A stretch of 64,000 nucleotides of DNA from Corallium rubrum. Its lineage: Eukaryota; Cnidaria; Anthozoa; Scleralcyonacea; Coralliidae. Each line of letters opens with the position of its first letter. The first letter of the stretch is position 1. Both the position numbers and the translations under genes were made by a program. This document shows, piece after piece, positions 1 to 10,922 of the stretch. Location: the NCBI GenBank assembly GCA_964035015.1, contig OZ035999.1, positions 1,504,627-1,568,626 of the forward strand, in the 5' to 3' direction. Under the pieces are notes generated by a model. The model saw only the letters and a list, made by a program, of their open reading frames with translations, was not told the DNA's origin and ran no database searches.

Positions 1-664
1 TTAAACGCACTACATTTTCTTGACGACACGTTGCAGTGCGTCTTCGGCGTCCGTAGATAATAGCCTTTCTAACTCTAGTAAGAGCTCAGACATCACATAA
101 TTTGAACGAATATTCCACTGATATTTGTCTCACCGCGGTTCTCACTGTTTTAGTAGTGTCTTCTCGAGACAAATAATATATAAAAGCGCACCAGGCGACT
201 ATGACTTCGTGTTTCTAAGGTCTCAAATTGCCTAAACATGCAAGCATCGCCTATCAACAAACTTGATTAGATACTCTTAATCACTATAGCTCCCGCCAAA
301 TTTGAGCTATACTCAACAATGTATCTGATTGGCTAAGTCTAAGCAGTGTAGCTCCCGCCAAATATGCGCTACACTGTAAAAAATAGATGCGATTGGGCAG
401 ACATAAATAGCCACATGCATTGGCAACTTGCCTTGCGGGGGCGTGAATTATATAAACTGATCGGATGAATTCCTATTAATATTCGATTAATTTACGCGTG
501 ACTAATAAACATCATGCATAGAAGACGGAGTTGTTCGAAGTTTAATAACTTGACATAGATTTTGCTTGACTATACCTGTATTAGTACAGAAGAATGCGCA
601 ATACATCAAATTTCTGTATTTTTTTACAAATTTTGACTGATGCTTAAGCATCATTCGCTACACT
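1..664. other. Gene-free AT-rich flank with a short diverged direct repeat
   Basis: I see no coding region. The only structure noted is a pair of diverged direct copies starting with tagctcccgccaaat near 287 and 349, each followed by a similar stretch ending in gattgg, so a roughly 63-bp unit is repeated about twice. Confidence 0.4.
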
Positions 665-696
665 CTGGATCCGCCCCTGGACAGAGGCGGATCCAG
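665..696. repeat. Two hAT-type terminal inverted repeats back to back
   Basis: Positions 665-679 read ctggatccgcccctg and 682-696 read cagaggcggatccag, mirror images separated by two bases. The motif CAGGGGCGGATYCAGAC is the kind of terminus carried by many hAT elements of the ZMYM/DUF4371 type (family knowledge). Related forms without the mirror partner occur at 8755 and 13849. The rightward half could be the left end of the element that carries the transposase at 2506-5767, but I cannot find the opposite end. Confidence 0.5.
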
Positions 697-1446
697 ACTA
701 AAATCTGACCGTTGCTATTCAGGTGTGGTCTACATATCTAGGGGGGTCCGGGTGCATGCCCCCCCGGAAAATTTTGAGAATTAGGACCTCTAAAAACGCA
801 TTTCCGGCGTTCTGAGGGTGATTTTAAGTCACTCTGGAAGGCTTCTTTTTTTCAATTTTAAAGGCAACATTTCAACTTTCCAGGGTCTGGGTAGTCTTAT
901 TAGCTACATTAATGATACTGAACTAAAATTATTGGCTCTATAACTCGGCAAAGGATTCACAGAAAGCGAGTAACAATCGATCGGTAACGGCAAAATATAT
1001 AATATTGAATTTATAACTGATTATATGGAAGGAATACTAGAAATTATTATTATCTGATGTAACTAAATTAATACCTTCTAATTGCTTATACCCGCGCGTT
1101 TTTTCCACTCTTTGTTGCAGGAGATTTAACAAAAATATTGATATATTCGAATGATACTATAGCTTACCTGTACTGTTGGCTGAATTTCCACCTACCTTTG
1201 GCCAAAAAATGAGTACAGTAGTGAAAGTGAAAAACATATTATAGAAGCTTAACCATCAATCTGTCTGTTCCAAAAATCAAACGTAATCGACTTTGTTAAC
1301 TCCGGAGAAATACTTATCAAATTAATTCTTCTATCAAAGACAGAACAATCAATTTAATAAGCACGCCCCCAGACAATTGTAAAACTAAGGAGAGAACAAA
1401 CTTCTGAATGGTTTGAACACCATACCACAAACTCAGGAAGTTATTA

Positions 1447-2440
1447 CTGTAGACGCGTTGCATGGACAGCACACCAGGAAATTAAGTAGTTAAAATGTTT
1501 GTAGACGCGTTGGATGAACAGCACACCAGGAACGCAAGTAGTTAAAATGTTTGTAGACGCGTTGGATGAACAGCACACCAGGAACGCAAGTAGTTAAAAT
1601 GTTTGTAGACGTGTTGGATGAACAGCACACCAGGAAATTAAGTAGTTAAAATGTTTATAGACGTGTTGAATGAACAGCACAACAGGAACGCAAGTAGTTA
1701 AAATGTTTATAGACGTGTTGAATGAACAGCACACCAGGAACGCAAGTAGTTAAAATGTTTATAGACGCGTTGGATGAACAACACACCAGGAACGCAAGTT
1801 GTTAAAATGTTTATAGACGTGTTGGACGAACAGCACACCAGGAACGCAAGTAGTTAAAATGTTTATAGACGCGTTGGATGAACAGCACACCAGGAACGCA
1901 AGTAGTTAAAATGTTTATAGACGTGTTGGATGACAGCACACCAGGAACGCAAGTAGTTAAAATGTTTGTAGACGTGTTGAATGAACAGCACACCAGGAAC
2001 GCAAGTAGTTAAAATGTTTGTAGACGTGTTGAATGAACAGCACACCAGGAACGCAAGTAGTTAAAATGTTTATAGACGTGTTGGATGAACAGCACACCAG
2101 GAACGCAAGTAGTTAAAATGTTTATAGACGTGTTGGATGAACAGCACACCAGGAACGCAAGTAGTTAAAATGTTTATAGACGTGTTGGATGAACAGCACA
2201 CCAGGAAATTAAGTAGTTAAAATGTTTATAGACGTGTTGGATGAACAGCACACCAGGAACGCAAGTAGTTAAAATGTTTATAGACGTGTTGGATGAACAG
2301 CACACCAGGAACGCAAGTAGTTAAAATGTTTATAGACGTGTTGAATGAACAGCACACCAGGAACGCAAGTAGTTAAAATGTTTATAGACGCGTTGGATGA
2401 GCAGCACACCAGGAAATTAAGTAGTTAAAATGTTTATAGA
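1447..2440. repeat. 52-bp minisatellite, about 19 copies
   Basis: A head-to-tail array with a 52-bp unit beginning gtagacgcgttggatgaaca and ending gttaaaatgttt. Copies differ at a few fixed positions (gtagacg/atagacg, cgcaag/attaag, ggatga/gaatga); one copy near 1929 has lost a base. The short minus-strand ORFs here are period artefacts. The array ends about 60 bp from the stop codon of the neighbouring transposase, so it may be a subterminal satellite of that element. Confidence 0.9.
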
Positions 2441-2505
2441 CATGTTCGGTTGAATGAGCAGGAACCTAGAGTATGTACAGTACAGTATATTGCAGTTTTC
2501 AATCG

Positions 2506-5500
2506 CTATTCGGCCAATAACATTCTTCTAGGGTGCTTTGTTGCAAAACGGTCGATGACTTCATGTGCTGTCGGGCAGATATCTTGGTGAGTATGAAGTA
2601 AAGCTAGTCCATTCAATCTGCTTTCGGACATGGAAGTGCGTAAATAGGATTTCAGTCGACGAAGACCGGAAATGGTACGCTCGCATGTGCAGGTAGTGAC
2701 GGGAATTGTCGCAAAAATCCGAAGTGCTGTGTAGATATTTGGAAACGTGACAGTGTCTATGAATTTCAAAACGTCAATGAGTTGCGATGGCAGACTATCT
2801 TCAGCCCGATGGCACATCTCGCTCCACATTTCCAATTCAGTAGAGAGATAGCGTGGTTCGGGAAGATCATCCTTGTACATCTCAAGAAACTTTGAAAATC
2901 TGGACTTCCAATCTTGTTTAGTGACAACATTTGTAGGCAATCCAAAAGAAGCATCCAAAATTTCTATGTTTGTTGCTGTGAAACGGGTCTGCAGTTCAGC
3001 GACAAGGTGATCTAGAGAAGGAATTGATATCACCCGACGGTAATATTGCATGATCGACTCGGAAGGTGTATTTGCTCGATGGGCTTGTCGGCCTGTCGTT
3101 CTGGGTTTCTCAGGGATGGTACCCACGCTTTCCGCAAGGGCCTCAGCTTCATGAAACCACGATTCATGTCGTGTATCGATGTCAATCCGCATCCTCTCCA
3201 ACATAACAAACAACAAAGACACTTTCTCTCTCGCTGTAGTGGTATCGTAGTCAGGGGATTGCAGTTGTCGGGTGAGAGGTCTGGTCACTTCAAGGCAACG
3301 GGAAACAATTATAAGCGTCGCCATGAACTGGAATCCAATTACGCTGTGGAACAGGCTGCTTGCTTTCTGGACAGATTCGTCATTCCAGGAGCGATTCGCG
3401 TTGTCTTTGATTTCTTCAAAAGTGTGGACAAGTGCTGCAAAATCTTCAATAAAAATATCTAAACCATCAAGCCTTGCAATCCACCTGGTGCGGCAGACGT
3501 CGATAAGATGACTGTGGCGGGACTTGGGATGCATTTCCTTGATGTTTTTAGTCAACAGTCCAGACCTTTTGGGTGAATTGTTGAAGAATTCTGAAGCAAC
3601 ACGAACAGTGTTCATCATGTTCCTAACCAACTGTGTTTGGCAACATGCTGCAACACACAAATTCAGAATATGCGAGTTGCAGTTAACATAGATCGCTTTG
3701 CTTTCAACAGATCTAATTCTAGCTGCAGCACCAGAAATTCTGCCTGCCATATTTCCTGCTCCATCGTAACCCTGACCGCGACAAAGATGGATAGGAATGT
3801 TATGCTCTCTCAGGAAATTAAGAATCGTATTGGCTACACCTTCTCCGGTCAAGCCAAGTTTGCATTGCACAAAACCCAGAAACTCTTCCCGAATTGATGG
3901 TGCTTTGTCAACAAATCGAACCACAAGGGACATCTGCTCCAGATTAGAAGCATCAGTTGCCTCATCTGCAAGGATAGAAAAAAACTTGGCTTCTTGAATA
4001 TCAGCGACTATCTTGTTGGTCAAAAGTTCACCACAAATGTCAATTATTTGATTTTGTGTTGTTTTTGATCGATAGGTGGCATTTCTGGGGAAAGTGGTAA
4101 GAGGAATACTAGCACATTGGGCTCCATACTTCAGAATTTCCTGTAAATTTCCTGGATTCACCGTACTGTCGGAAAGGTATTTGGCGTCATCTCGATGACC
4201 TCTTAGAGAAATGTTCTGGCGACCACATAACATGATGGCAAGAACAATTGGGCGCAGTTTCTCTCTGTTTTCCTGAATTTGCTTTTTTCTAATGCTGTTA
4301 AGCTGCGCATCAATAGGCACAGTCTTTTGCTGCATGAATAATTTGAATTGCGATGCGTAGAGTGTGGCTGAGCGGTGAACTTGTGACTTTTCATTGTGCT
4401 CTTTAAATTTTTGCAATGCTACAGACCAGGATGTCAAGGGAGCTTTGAAAAGTTTTTGAAGTTTGGTTGCATTGTGCGTATTTTCTCCACCAAAGAGAAC
4501 ACAGTGAACACAGAAAGCACCGTCAAAAAGCTCTGAATATGCCAACCACGGAAACTGGGCCAATCAGTGGTGCTGGAATTTCCTATGTCGTGCATTGGCA
4601 TGAAATTTATAGGATGGTTCGGGTCTCCAAACATTGCAGAGTAGATGGTATTTTTGCTGTTCAGTTAGTGGAGAAGCAGGGTTTACAAAATTTCCAATGT
4701 CATCAGCAAACCGAGATCTAGGGCCAGCAGTGGCAACAGCTGATGTTGTAGCAGTTTCCACTGTTGGAGGACAAATAGAAGACCCTGTTGCAGTATGGAT
4801 AGAAGTCACTGCTGCAGGAAAAATAGGCATTTCGGTTGATGAACAACTGGAAGTCACCTGTTTCTTACTTCTTTCTACACGTTGTGGTTGCTGATCAACT
4901 TCATCTGTGAACTTTCTTTTCTTCACCAACATTTTGTCCAGGAGGGTTTGCTTCAACTTTCCTTCAACAGATGGGTTGACAGGTGGCACTGGTTTTGGTT
5001 GGTGGGAAATTACTCTGGACATTGAACCTTGGAAGTCAGAAGAGCTTGGATGAGGCCTGTTGGATTTTTCTTCACTTTTGGATATCACTGAATCAAAACC
5101 AGCTAATCTGGGAAACACAAGCTTCATGTGAAACTCATCTAAATTTCCACCAACATAGGAACTTGTGTCTGGTTTGCAGAGAGCAACATAATGGTTCTTG
5201 GTCTCTGGAATTGCTGATGTTCCAAGGCTGTACATGTAGTCTATTGGCAATGCAGCACATCGAAAAATATGTAGACTTTCAATTGGATGGTCAATAGTGG
5301 GAACTTCCCTTGGATAAATAGTGCAATTAAACATGCATGCTAAAGAATCCATATCTACTTCAGGGCTGTCTTCACTACTACTGGGTCCAGTTTGGTGGTC
5401 ATTGGAAATGGGATAATAGGATTCAATGGGAAGTTTAATAGCACTCGATAATGCCAACATGCATAGAAATGAACAATAAGTGCGATGGTGTGCATTGTTC

Positions 5501-5767
5501 GAAGCTTCTGCAAGAACAGCAACATTTGGGTCCCTTTTTGTAGAAACATCAAGTGCAACATCAGATAGGCACATGGCAAAGGCATTTGCTTGACTTGAAA
5601 ATGCACCCTTATTGTGCTGAAGTTCAATCAATGGGTGTGATGAATAATAACAAGGATTGGTGTAAAGCTCAATACTTGTAAGGCAACGCAAATACTTAGC
5701 TAGAATCTCACTGCCACAGAGGGCTAGAGAGCAAGCATTGTATAAGCAATTACCATCCTCTGAAGTT
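2506..5767 (-). pseudogene. hAT-type (ZMYM1-like, DUF4371) transposase with N-terminal OTU-like domain, one in-frame stop
   Basis: Reading on the minus strand, one frame is open from a likely splice acceptor (ctaatactcattctag, exon from 5767) to 2506, about 1,085 codons, except for a single TGA at 4566-4564 where the frame context calls for Trp. The first part holds DGNCLYNACSLALCGSE and, about 190 residues on, NHYVALC: the Cys and His motifs of an OTU or vertnin-like cysteine peptidase fold. A polar linker with KKRK follows. After the stop come a TTF-type zinc-finger region (GAFCVHCVLFGGEN), the DUF4371 core with LADEATD and GYDGAGNM (candidate catalytic Asp residues), and the C-terminal hAT dimerisation region (CERTISGLRRLKSYLRTS). 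Known family: cut-and-paste transposases, often domesticated. The upstream exon or start is not found. It could be a young element copy, a host gene with a sequencing error, or a pseudogene; the near-intact frame argues for recent activity. Confidence 0.8.
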
Positions 5768-6136
5768 CTAGAATGAGTATTAGAATATCAAACTTAATAC
5801 AACATGCAATACACTGTATTTGCCAGCCTATAGAATTTAGAATTTTCCAACATTATTATACATGCAGTCATTATAATTCTATACCAATCTAGTAATCATT
5901 AGATAAGTAAACCCATGCAAGTTACTCATTTCTTTTGTACAGTAAATAAAAATATCTAAACATATTCAGGGTAAAATACTGCAGATGCCATGGTATAATA
6001 TCTTGACATAGACAGCTAACCCAATACTCGAAACATTTAAAAACAATTTAATTGGATATGTAATTATAACCCAATAAAGCATTTGGTATCAAGAGTACAG
6101 AATGTTTCTCAAATTAAATCTCCAGGCTTGATATTT
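5768..6136. other. Probable intron or 5' flank of the minus-strand transposase
   Basis: AT-rich sequence without a supportable exon. It begins with the polypyrimidine/AG acceptor of the transposase exon (5768-5790, minus strand). I could not locate an upstream donor or initiating exon. Confidence 0.35.
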
Positions 6137-6257
6137 TTAACCCATTGCTGCCTGAATTGGCCAAAAATGGCCCCTTTAATATTTTACTCTGTCTAATGCC
6201 AGACAATTTTACTTGTCCAAGGTAGAACCCTCAGACAGCCTAAGCAGCAATGGGTTA
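6137..6257. mobile_element. Short inverted-repeat element (MITE-like), TTAACCCATTGCTGC ends
   Basis: The left end ttaacccattgctgc (6137-6151) is matched in inverse orientation by gcagcaatgggttaa (6243-6257). About 120 bp, no coding capacity. The outermost TTAA on both sides may be the target duplication. Confidence 0.6.
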
Positions 6258-6590
6258 ATCAGCTTTTGTTTTTAAAAGGGAAATCATAAATAATTATAAT
6301 GTATAAAACAGTTAATCTGATCCCGGACGTACCATGTGCTTCCATCCAAACAGGTTGGATTTTGGTCCAATCCTGTAACTAGTGTTTGAGACAAGAGCTA
6401 TACAGTAGCAAGTCTGTTTTTATATTTTCATAATTATACAATAAAAACTTTGATATTGGTTATTCAAAATTTATGTGTTGCTGTATATGCGACTGGTAAA
6501 CTAAAGACCTACAGACATTACAGCATTTTACTATTCATTGGAAATGTCAAAATCAACACACACTTTGCACAAGACAAATAATAATACATT

Positions 6591-6637
6591 TAACTAGAAA
6601 TACATGAATGCAACAACCCCTCGCCCGCTTTTATTAA
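6591..6637 (+). repeat. Dispersed repeat, also present inverted near 42778-42825
   Basis: The stretch around cccctcgcccgcttttatt, with a flanking ctagaaatacatgaa, recurs in reverse orientation at about 42778-42825. Only this short homology is visible. The rest of 6258-7098 is AT-rich with no gene I can support. Confidence 0.45.
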
Positions 6638-7098
6638 ATGCTTTTTTGAAACACCCCCCAAACCAAGTCACCCACCCACCCTGATTAAAATATGCACACC
6701 TGATATACAGCCAATATAAAAACAAACAGAATTTACAGATATAAAAACAAATGATAATCCTCAAGATAATTCTATAATTTATGGATAAGATGACTAAACT
6801 GATTTAACATATCAAAGCAAAACTAAGATTTCATTGTTATTCTGGTTGTACAAAATATGTTTTTAGGAGGTTTCAAAAGGGATTGTTTTTAACAAGCCTT
6901 GAATGGCTTCCCTATGCATACATGTTTTGCAAAAGCAGAATTAAAAGTCAACAGTTCAAAAAGTACATTTATAATAGAGTCTGAGATAAAAACAATTCTG
7001 TAGAATCGGATTCTAGAAAGAAGTATTAAACAGATAACGTTTCAGCCGAAAATTTGGAAATACAGCCAAAAAAATCGCCAAAGCCCATGAGTATTTAT

Positions 7099-7802
7099 GC
7101 ACCTATCAATGTTAAGCCCGAGGGGGGGGAGGCCGGGCAGATGTGGGGGATTTGAACTTCATTGTCTTCCCCACACTCAGGAATTTGATTAAAAGTCTAG
7201 ACCCCGGAGTGGGGACATTTGAATTTTTGGCGAAAAGAACAGAACTAATATCGGGCAGTTAATTTGGCACCGGGGTTTACCGGGCCTTTAATACCGGGCA
7301 ATGATACCGGGTCTAGCGCTGCTGTCCAAAAGGAGCGCAGGATCTGGTGAGATTGCGGGGTGGCCATCTTGCATTTTAAAAAACAAACCACGAGGAGACC
7401 ATTTCTGAAGGTAAGCTCACTAAGCTGTCGTTTTCGTTTCAAAGATTGATGATTTGTATTTGTCAAAAACGTGTTTATAACCATAAGCTATTTCTAAATT
7501 CACTGTATTTGAATTGATGCCTTTGTTCGGGCTAAATAGTCGCCTTTGTTTTGCTTTTTGATAGAGAGTATAGTGTTGGAATATATTGCTTTTTGTAAAA
7601 ATCCACAACTTTGAGAGGAAAATGCCTCTTTTGAAATGGACAAACAGTGACAGAGCCGGAGGCGGGGGGATTTGATCTAGTTTGACGTATATTTTGAGCT
7701 CCAGGGTGGGGATTTTGCCCAAAAATTCTTCAGAAAAATCAAATCCCCCACATCTGCCCGGCCTCCCCCCCCCCCCCCCTCGGGCTTAACATTGATAGGT
7801 GC
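7099..7802. mobile_element. MITE-like element with about 60-bp inverted ends and poly-G tracts
   Basis: The left end gcacctatcaatgttaagc (7099 on) and its inverse at 7740-7802 frame about 700 bp. Both arms share the G-run and ccgggcagatgtgggggatt. A related single end occurs at 15727-15790. The inside is non-coding; small ORFs here lie in the repeat and are not genes. Confidence 0.75.
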
Positions 7803-8205
7803 ATTAATAAATAAGATGCATCCAATGCCAATGAAAAACATCGCGTCCACATATAAAAGTCTAAGGTAGTGTTATAAGTTAGCTTTAGTTAAGGTGATTT
7901 ATGCTTCGGACGAGCAAAGGGAAAGCACGAAAACGTGAAGCTGTATATTGTTTAGGACAGTTTAGGTTAAGCGAAAACTTGAAAACAAGAAGAATCCTAC
8001 CGTTTTTGTTTACCATACGGCGTTTGGTTTCTTCAAGTTCTCTGGTTTCTCTTCAAGATATATTAAACGGCTTGTTTGTATCCTTCTTTTCTTCGTGCTC
8101 CATTTCGTTTCGTTTTAATAAACGAAAGCAAAATACTATTTGTTTGAGAGTTCATACTTTATAGTTTTCTTCGTCGCTAGTCACCAGTGTCCAACTATTC
8201 TTACC
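7803..8205. other. No supportable gene; one 87-codon open frame at 7901-8164
   Basis: The open frame at 7901-8164 (+) has a Ser/Phe/Arg-rich translation that I do not recognise and no splice or domain support. I treat it as chance. Confidence 0.25.
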
Positions 8206-8375
8206 GCGTGACACCGTACCAAACATATATATATACAAACAAATAAACTATTTCACAGATTTCGTCTCCCTCGCATTTTAACACGCGTGTAAAGTGGACT
8301 CCACGCATGTCGAGATTAGCACCCTCACCGGGCTCCGGGCCTTCGGCCCTACGCCCGGCTCGGGGATTATATATT
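8206..8375 (-). repeat. Dispersed repeat family A (GC-rich head plus AT microsatellite tail)
   Basis: The inverse of the sequence found at 41597-41800 and 58716-58900: shared core gtgctaatctcgacacgcg, a 'gatatgcgaac'-type stretch, and a GC-rich end (cccggctcggggat) that runs into a TA microsatellite. A truncated end of the same family lies at 17456-17480, again followed by an AT satellite. A SINE-like or small DNA element is possible; no tRNA-like promoter is clear. Confidence 0.7.
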
Positions 8376-8685
8376 ATATATATGGTATGATATTACCCAC
8401 AATTTGAATACGAATATGCATTTAACTATATTCAACTCAATACAGCATGTTCTTTGGTCAAACTATGATGGAACCAATTTGTATTAGATACAGCTCATGA
8501 TAAACATGCCATCTGAAACAGGCCTAAGTGTCATCATTTAATTTCATGATTTACATGTATGTTGTTGGGATTGAGAATAAAGTACTAGTACTTACAGTTT
8601 GATACTGCTGTCAGCAAACTGCACCACATTATTTTACAGTATTCTATTTATATTTATTTAAGAAATAGAAAATGGCCACCTGTCC

Positions 8686-8924
8686 TTATATAAAAAGTAA
8701 TATTGGGCATTTCACTGGATTACTAAGCATGTTCTAGGGATTTTAGTTGAAGCAGGGGCGGATTCAGACAGTTGCAAAGGTTGCTTGAGCAACAGTCAGA
8801 TTTTGACTCTTAAGAAATATTAATTCAATTCATCGGTCTTAATTCATCATTGATTCACCAGTCTTGATTTATCCTGGTTTATAACCACAGCTGCAAAGAA
8901 ACAGATGAATACACACGCGAAATA
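8686..8924 (+). repeat. Dispersed repeat family B, copy 1
   Basis: About 235 bp beginning aaaaagtaatattgggcat and containing a hAT-type end caggggcggattcagac at 8755. A nearly identical copy lies at 13787-14019, and the first 60 bp recur at 54994-55055. The two long copies each end at a hairpin insertion. Confidence 0.8.
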
Positions 8925-9007
8925 ATTACCTGGCGTCTCCCAGATCTCTCATCTTGAAAGTCTTTTAAAGACTTTCAAGATGAGAGATCTGGGAGACGCC
9001 AGGTAAT
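8925..9007. repeat. 83-bp near-perfect hairpin at the end of repeat B copy 1
   Basis: Arms of about 41 nt: attacctggcgtctcccaga at the left is exactly mirrored by the right arm ending in gccaggtaat, with gtctttt/aaagac at the centre. Compare 14020-14098, where the same arm sequences appear inside out. Confidence 0.85.
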
Positions 9008-9108
9008 AATACGGTGATTCAAATCTAATCCCTTACATTGTGAGTTACTTGAAGTAGTAACAAGGATCGTTCGGCGCGCCCACTGACCGGCCAGCCACAT
9101 GCACAGCC

Positions 9109-10273
9109 CATTGAACTCTAAGTAAACTGGAACGATAACTCGATGGCGTATCATGAAGCCAACGGTAGAAGTTAGATGGGATGACTCTCTGGGACCTTTT
9201 TCGAAGGCTGCGCCAAGTGACGTATTGAACTTTACTGCGCATCCCACAAGCTTTGGAAACAGTTGTGGACCATAAATTGGCGACTATACTAAGGACGGGG
9301 GAGGGGACGAGGAGGGGGCAAAACCCCACACTTTCCACACTTTTGAGATTAGGGTTAGGGGGTTAGGGTTAGGGGGGTATTGGGATAGGTTTTCATTAAA
9401 ATCCATGCTTCGTAAGGCTACATCTTCGGAAAAGGTCCCAGAGAGTCATCCCATCTAACCTCTTCCGAAGCCAACATGGGGGCCGCCATGCACGTCAACC
9501 CCAGTCCCTTGTTAACCACTTTTAGGCTTAAATCAAATTCCAATATACCGTAGAGTAGGTGAACACTGACATGACGAGTAAAAACAAGGGAAAACAGTAA
9601 AAATATAAGCTCTCAAATGAAAGTCAACAATACGCAACCAAAATTGCCATTGGTTTGGACAAATATAAAGAAAATACATATGAAACCCAGGTTTAAAATG
9701 AAGAGGTTGTTTATAAAAACAGTTGGGTTTTAAATTTTTAAATTTTCAGTAGGAAAAAAACAACAAAATGCACTTTACCGTGTGTTATTACAGCTCTGGA
9801 ATTACTCTTCGTATCGAAAAATGTCAGATTTAGCATTTCCACAACTAAAACTTGAGTTAAAGCTATAATTTAGCATGATCTTATAACTAATTCTTGGCAA
9901 GACAACCTTCAAACGTTTGAGATAACAAAGAAAAATAAGAGAAACTGCATTTTCCGTACGAGTTTCGGACTCGAATTTTGCTTTTGTTCGGCAGATATTT
10001 CGTCATTCAATCCATTTTCGTGTGTAGAAATTGTTCAGGTACAAGGCCAATAAGCCCAATACATACTATCTTCTTCGTTATCATCTATAAAAATACTTTA
10101 GGTCTAAAAAATGGTTGTTTTTTGCAGCGAGTTTTCAGTTTTTCATTGTACGCTCATAGGTTCTGTTGACGTCAGACGTGCAATGGCGACCCCCAGCGGC
10201 CGGAAGTTTGACTTCACCCAATCATAGGGCCTTTCTTATGGAGTTATCGTTCCAGTTTATTTAGAGTTCAATG
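9109..10273 (+). mobile_element. Non-autonomous TIR transposon, 8-bp target duplication GCACAGCC
   Basis: The ends cattgaactctaagtaaact (9109) and its inverse (to 10273) form about 34-bp terminal inverted repeats. GCACAGCC flanks both sides (9101-9108 and 10274-10281), an 8-bp duplication typical of hAT-like insertion. The inside is non-coding and holds a nested element (9164-9466). A second copy in reverse orientation lies at 51647-52957. Confidence 0.85.
9164..9466. mobile_element. Nested 303-bp MITE with 9-bp target duplication
   Basis: GAAGCCAAC occurs at 9155-9163 and 9467-9475, immediately outside inverted ends containing gttagatgggatgactctct (left) and its inverse (right). The second copy of the host repeat (around 52915) lacks this insert, so the empty site is visible. 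A 9-bp duplication is usual for Mutator-type elements. The centre carries TTAGGG-like runs (9345-9385). A related piece is at 51170-51370. Confidence 0.85.
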
Positions 10274-10336
10274 GCACAGCCAGCTCGGGTGACATGCAAG
10301 TGCGGAAAGCTGTTAGCCTGCAACTGTGAATTCAAA

Positions 10337-10390
10337 CTGACGGTTGCAAGCCAATGAGAAGAGATCTCTGACGGTTGCAAGCCAATAGGG
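10337..10390 (+). repeat. Two direct copies of ctgacggttgcaagccaat
   Basis: A 19-bp motif starts at 10337 and again 31 bp later. It lies about 550 bp upstream of the Harbinger transposase start and may be a subterminal binding-site pair for it (inference). Confidence 0.5.
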
Positions 10391-10922
10391 TTGCTTAAGA
10401 AGCGTGTGTTGGTTCGTGTCTTGGTAAACATATTAGATAGATTTAGATCGAGGACGCGGACGTCAAGAGGACGTCAAATTATGCAGCGAAGTCTGGGTCG
10501 AGGACGCCGTCGTGTTGTTAACGAAATCAGATTTAGATAAGTTTCCAGGACGCCAAGACGACGTAGAATACTGTTTTTTTGTTTCGAAAATGCATCTTTG
10601 CACTGGAATACCTGCAAACATAGATCTACATCAAGTGAAGGACTTGAATTAATGTGGCATTGAAGAAAAGGTACATGCGAAGCATGTTTGAACTAAAGTA
10701 AATTTTACTGTATTCATGAACCATTTTGGTACAGTATTCGTTTGTGTACATAAGTTTGTGTGAACTGGAGTGAAGATACTGAACGTGTAACATTAAATAT
10801 TTATGTTTCTTTTGATATTTTCTTTGAGATTGTTCACAAAGCTGTTTTTGAATTAAATTTTGGTATGCTGTCGTGATATTCGTTTTATAGTTTTTTTCCA
10901 GTTTTTTCAGTTTAGATAAAAA

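Noticed and set aside
1447..2440. CRISPR-like array
   Set aside because: Units are directly contiguous with no unique spacers, and the context is a eukaryotic genome. It is a minisatellite.
3046..5297. Plus-strand ORFs of 66-138 codons over the transposase region
   Set aside because: Shadows of the long minus-strand transposase frame.
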